A stretch of 64,000 nt of DNA from Microvirga sp. SRT01. Its GTDB lineage: Bacteria; Pseudomonadota; Alphaproteobacteria; Sphingomonadales; Sphingomonadaceae. The translations under genes were made by a program, and so were the position numbers. The notes beneath the pieces are model-generated. The model was not told the origin of the DNA. It saw only the letters and a list, made by a program, of their open reading frames with translations, and did not search any database. Positions 60,884-64,000 of the stretch are shown piece by piece. The DNA lies in contig JAGSNX010000004.1 in assembly GCA_018139225.1 (NCBI GenBank), forward strand, positions 248,001-312,000. The letters run 5' to 3'. Position 1 is the stretch's first letter. Each line of letters begins with the position of its first letter.

Positions 60884-61237
60884 ATGTGCCACGTGCTGGT
60901 GATCGAAGACGAGCCCATGATTGCCGAGATCATCTGCGACTTCCTCAGGGATGAAGGAGCCACGAGCTTCGACGTTGCGGAGACGGCGGACGATGCGATC
61001 CGGATGGCCGCCGCACATCAACCGAAGGTCATCACGTCCGATATCCGATTGGCGAAGGGGCGCGGTCCCGATGCGGTCAACGTCATTCGCGCCAGGCATG
61101 GAGAACTGCCCACCATCTTCATTACCGGCACACCGGACGAGTGTGGTCCGTGTAAATACGCGGTCGCCGTGCTGGCCAAGCCCTTCTCGCCTCTGATGCT
61201 GGCAGACGCCTTCTCAAAGGCGCTGGCTGCCGCATAG
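60884..61237 (+). CDS. Single-domain response regulator
   Basis: A 117-residue stand-alone receiver. Acidic pocket in VLVIEDEPMIA, phospho-acceptor Asp in ITSDIRLAKGRG, switch Thr in FITGTP and Lys in VLAKPFSP. It carries the sphingomonad/caulobacter-type start CHVLVIEDEP. AGGA lies nine bases before the ATG 60884. There is no kinase next to it; it converges on another receiver gene, their ends overlapping by 24 bases. Confidence 0.88.
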   Translation: MCHVLVIEDEPMIAEIICDFLRDEGATSFDVAETADDAIRMAAAHQPKVITSDIRLAKGRGPDAVNVIRARHGELPTIFITGTPDECGPCKYAVAVLAKPFSPLMLADAFSKALAAA

Positions 61238-61591
61238 TCGCCCCACGGCAGCGAGCAACGCCTCTCGACCTACCCTTTTGTTGAGGAAGACGTCGGCGCC
61301 CGCCTTGTAGCAAGCATCCTCATCGTCGATCGTGTTGAGAACGGAGAGCGCCAGCACCGGAATATGATTGGTGTCGTGTCTGGCCTTCAGGGTCCGGATG
61401 ACCTCGCGACCGTCAAGATGTGGAAGGCGGATATCCGCGATGATGACATCCGGCCGAACCTTCGCCGCCTCCACGTAGGCCACGCGCTCGTCCGTCACGG
61501 TATGTACCGTGTGTCCGCCGAGCTGCAGCCAGATCGTGTAGAGCTTTCGGTGCAGAGGCTCGTCCTCGATCAGCATCACCCGCTTCGACAT
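61214..61591 (-). CDS. Single-domain response regulator, DivK/CheY-like
   Basis: A 125-residue receiver with MLIEDEPLHRKLY, phospho-acceptor Asp in IIADIRLPHLDGREVI, LALSVL (Ser in the switch position) and LNKRVGREAL (Lys followed by Arg instead of the common Pro). ATG 61591 has AGGAAG six bases upstream; the frame to 61615 adds a short basic leader. Convergent with the receiver at 60884. Likely a phosphorelay shuttle, partner unknown. Confidence 0.86.
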   Translation of the reverse strand: MSKRVMLIEDEPLHRKLYTIWLQLGGHTVHTVTDERVAYVEAAKVRPDVIIADIRLPHLDGREVIRTLKARHDTNHIPVLALSVLNTIDDEDACYKAGADVFLNKRVGREALLAAVGRLCGSQRL

Positions 61592-61809
61592 GTGCTTCCT
61601 GCCCCGTCCGCTCATGAGTCCGTGCAGTTCGCCAGGCGCCCGTCGTGACGGGGACTTGCTACACTGATGCCGCCGGATAGCAATGCACCCTCAACGGCTT
61701 GCGGCATCTTGCCCCCACCCCTCAGCCCGCCGAGGCGACGTTGCGCTATGGAGCTTGCCCCCGAGCTACCTCGTGATAGGCTGCGCTCAACCAGCGGGAC
61801 GCCTCACCT

Positions 61810-62511
61810 ATGCATCGTGGCCATTCTCTCCTCTTCCTCGCTGCTACCTCGCTAGCAGCCCCTATGTCCGCCCGCCCCGCCACGCCGCAGGAGCCCCAGG
61901 CCATTCCAGTCCAAGAGGCTCAGGTGGAACTCGCCGGCTATGCGGACTGCGTGGTTTCCAGGAAGAGTTTCAGAAAGCCTGTCGCAGCGTTCCTGCGCAC
62001 CGTGCCTGGCAGTCCCAGCTATTTTCCCACGGCCCTGAAAGCCGCTGACATGACCTGTCTCAACGCAGCAGCCATGCGGCGCCGTGCATCCAAGCTCGAG
62101 ATGAAGATACAGCCCGACACCTTCAGGGACGCACTGTACCCCGCGCTTTACCGCCGGGACTTTGGAAAGCTGGGGCCGCCAACGGGCCTCGTGGACCTTC
62201 AGCCCCTCAGCCTTGCCGCCGAGTTCGAGGGCGGTAGTGCGTCACTCCCGGCCGAATACAAGCCTGGACGGGCGTTTGGAGACTGCGTAGCCCGGAAGGC
62301 GCCTCAGGACGTCCACGCGCTGCTCATGGCCGAGCCTTACTCAGGGGCGGAGACGGCAGCTGTTGAGAAGCTGAAGCCGGCGCTGGGTTACTGTCTGTCG
62401 AACGGTCAGACCGTGAAGCTGAGCCGAGGGGCGTTAAGGGGCTTTACGGGCGAGGCGATGTACAAGCTGGCGGTGGCGGCTCAGCCGGTGGCAGCCAAAA
62501 AGGCAGGCTGA
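61810..62511 (+). CDS. Secreted hypothetical protein with repeated Cys motifs, 233 aa
   Basis: A 233-residue protein with a signal peptide (LLFLAATSLAAPMSA). Two similar halves are visible, each with a GxCVxxK/R start (YADCVVSRKSFRKPV; FGDCVARKAPQDVHALL) and a later Cys helix (DMTCLNAAAMRRR; LGYCLSNGQTVKLSRGALRGFTGEAMYKLA). The four Cys could form one disulfide per half. Not assigned to a named family; the layout suggests an internal duplication. It stands alone upstream of the L,D-transpeptidase gene. Confidence 0.68.
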   Translation: MHRGHSLLFLAATSLAAPMSARPATPQEPQAIPVQEAQVELAGYADCVVSRKSFRKPVAAFLRTVPGSPSYFPTALKAADMTCLNAAAMRRRASKLEMKIQPDTFRDALYPALYRRDFGKLGPPTGLVDLQPLSLAAEFEGGSASLPAEYKPGRAFGDCVARKAPQDVHALLMAEPYSGAETAAVEKLKPALGYCLSNGQTVKLSRGALRGFTGEAMYKLAVAAQPVAAKKAG

Positions 62512-62590
62512 CTGGGATTGTCCGTCATCGGTCCTTGAGGTGCACGTCGCTTAAGTGGGGCGACTGTGGGCGGCAGCATGATAGGGCACG

Positions 62591-64000
62591 ATGATGACCA
62601 CGATGCACAGCCACTCACCTCTGTTGACCCGCTACCGTTGGAAAACGACACTGTGGATACTGCTTGCTGCGTGGAGTTGGTCGGCGGCTTCGCAGGCGCA
62701 GGACGTTGCGCCGCTCGCCCCCACGCCGGTTCCCGAAGTCGTTCCCCCGCCGCCAATGCCCCAACCGGTAGCGCTGCCGCAGCTATCGACCGGACAGCTG
62801 ATCCAGTTGGCCAGTCTGGTCGGCAAGGACGCTGTGGCACAGGGGTTGAGCGATACGCCCCCTGCCGTCCCAACGGACAATGACGGGCTGGTTCGTGCAG
62901 CGTTGGACCACGCCAAGGCCGTTCATTCCGGGCGACTGGCGGAGGCCGACTTTCAGCGCGACTGGGCGATGCGACCCACTGCCTATGATCCCCTGCCGGC
63001 TTTTCGAAATGCCGTCGCCAGCGATCGGCTGGCTGCCTGGATCGCATCGTTGCCGCCGCCCTACGCCGGGTACGACACGCTGGTCGCGGGGCTTGCCCGC
63101 TACCGCGCGATTGCGGCGGCCGACGGCTGGACAATGATGACTCCGGGGCCGGAACTTGCCTTCGGAATGACCGGCGCCCGCGTGACGGCGCTGCGCCGAC
63201 GGCTTGCCGTGGAGGATCTGCAGGTTACGGGCTCGGGCGATCGCTTCGATGCCAGCTTACTCGAGGCAGTGCGACGCGCCCAGCGTCGGTACGGGCTGAA
63301 CCCCAGCGGTAAGGTCGGTGCACAGACGCTGGCCGCGCTCAATGTACCGGTCGACGCTCGCATCCGGCAGATCAAGGCGAACATGGAGCGGTGGCGTTGG
63401 TTGCCACCCGAGTTGGCGAAGAACCGCGTGCAGGTCAATATCGCCGCCGCGGTGTTGACGCTGTTCGACGGCGACGCGCCGGTCCTGTCGATGAAGGCGG
63501 TGACCGGGAGACCCGGTGACGAGACGCCGATGATATCCTCGCAGATCCACAGTATCGTTCTCAATCCACCGTGGAACGTGCCATCCGGGATTGCCAACCG
63601 TGAACTCTGGCCGAAGGAAAAGGCGAGCCCCGGCTATCTCGTCCGCAACGGCTTCCGCATCATCGAAGCTCCGGACGGGACCAAGCGGCTGCAACAATCC
63701 TCCGAGCGTAGTGCTTTGGGCAAGTTCAAGTTCGACTTTGCCAACGCGTTCTCGGTCTACCTTCACGACACACCCGCACAATCGGGGTTCGCGCGATTCG
63801 ATCGGCTCGCGAGCCACGGTTGCGTCCGCCTGGAGAAGCCGGCCGTACTCGCCAAGGCGTTGATGAGCAGCACGCCAGAATGGACGCCCGACGCAATCGA
63901 CAAGGCTGTCGCGACCGGCAAGACCGTTCGCGCCAAGGTGGCCGATCCGGTGGCCGTTTATCTGCTATACTGGACGGCGTTCGCCAACCCGGCGGGGCAG
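62591..64000 (+). CDS. L,D-transpeptidase, YcbB/LdtD type (3' end outside window)
   Basis: An exported peptidoglycan cross-linking enzyme, about 470 residues visible and still open at the edge. An N-terminal signal or anchor helix (TTLWILLAAWSWSAASQAQ) is followed by a Pro-rich linker, a scaffold region, a peptidoglycan-binding module (TGARVTALRRRLAVEDL, about 195-240) and the YkuD catalytic domain with SHGCVRLEKPA, whose Cys is the nucleophile. The NMERWRWLPPEL and VNIAAAVLTLFDGD text are typical of YcbB-like enzymes, which form 3-3 cross-links. The start is one of three ATGs at 62591, 62594 and 62603. Confidence 0.9.
   Translation, partial: MMTTMHSHSPLLTRYRWKTTLWILLAAWSWSAASQAQDVAPLAPTPVPEVVPPPPMPQPVALPQLSTGQLIQLASLVGKDAVAQGLSDTPPAVPTDNDGLVRAALDHAKAVHSGRLAEADFQRDWAMRPTAYDPLPAFRNAVASDRLAAWIASLPPPYAGYDTLVAGLARYRAIAAADGWTMMTPGPELAFGMTGARVTALRRRLAVEDLQVTGSGDRFDASLLEAVRRAQRRYGLNPSGKVGAQTLAALNVPVDARIRQIKANMERWRWLPPELAKNRVQVNIAAAVLTLFDGDAPVLSMKAVTGRPGDETPMISSQIHSIVLNPPWNVPSGIANRELWPKEKASPGYLVRNGFRIIEAPDGTKRLQQSSERSALGKFKFDFANAFSVYLHDTPAQSGFARFDRLASHGCVRLEKPAVLAKALMSSTPEWTPDAIDKAVATGKTVRAKVADPVAVYLLYWTAFANPAGQ

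Overview
The window looks like chromosomal DNA of a sphingomonad alphaproteobacterium (Sphingomonas or a close relative). This is inferred from gene content, since no marker such as 16S is present: strongly GC-rich DNA, short secreted proteins ending in PEPxxWA sorting tails, a TonB-receptor / SapC / cupin / tryptophan-halogenase-like nutrient cluster, an HWE-type kinase, a Tad/Cpa pilus cluster and sphingomonad-style GC hairpin repeats. I see no integrase, IS element, CRISPR array or rRNA.

Layout. 1-9290: an ABC efflux operon on the minus strand (membrane fusion protein, ATPase, GIN-domain protein, two MacB/FtsX-type permeases, the last cut by the window edge). It diverges from a plus-strand regulator with a decayed sigma-54 ATPase domain and a histidine kinase; GGACA/TGTCC inverted repeats cluster at the divergent promoter. 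9297-17820: a nutrient-uptake cluster of cupin and SapC (minus) against TonB receptor, flavin halogenase-like protein and sialate O-acetylesterase (plus), with a LacI-type operator-like site between. 18313-32043: lepA, a CsgG-like gene, tRNA-Pro(CGG), an HWE kinase/response regulator pair, a sucrose-type MFS transporter with a GH68 enzyme, a cold-shock protein, phospholipase D, a YegP-like gene, an FAD oxidoreductase and an alpha/beta hydrolase.

32094-39223: Tad/Cpa pilus genes cpaA-B-C-D-E-tadB-tadC, with no cpaF/tadA motor ATPase and no pilin in the run. 39224-44362: small hypothetical genes, a PEPxxWA protein, a CPA1 Na+/H+ antiporter and a secreted alpha/beta hydrolase.

44541-50073: a tightly packed five-gene operon around an HscC-type Hsp70: DUF1266 protein, HscC, a membrane-anchored J-like protein without HPD, a second DUF1266 protein and a secreted DUF1176-like protein. 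Gene types match the E. coli ybeR-djlB-ybeT-ybeU-djlC-hscC locus, but here they form one coupled unit with a periplasmic protein. This is the best candidate for an under-described system.

50132-56360: a SHOCT membrane protein with a frame-broken upstream gene, then a DUF885 protein divergent from a TonB receptor. 56361-60287 has lower GC and sparse genes: a decayed PP2C phosphatase, a FeeM-like acyltransferase and a second PEPxxWA protein. 60288-64000 holds two small overlapping genes, two convergent single-domain response regulators, a secreted hypothetical protein and a truncated L,D-transpeptidase gene.
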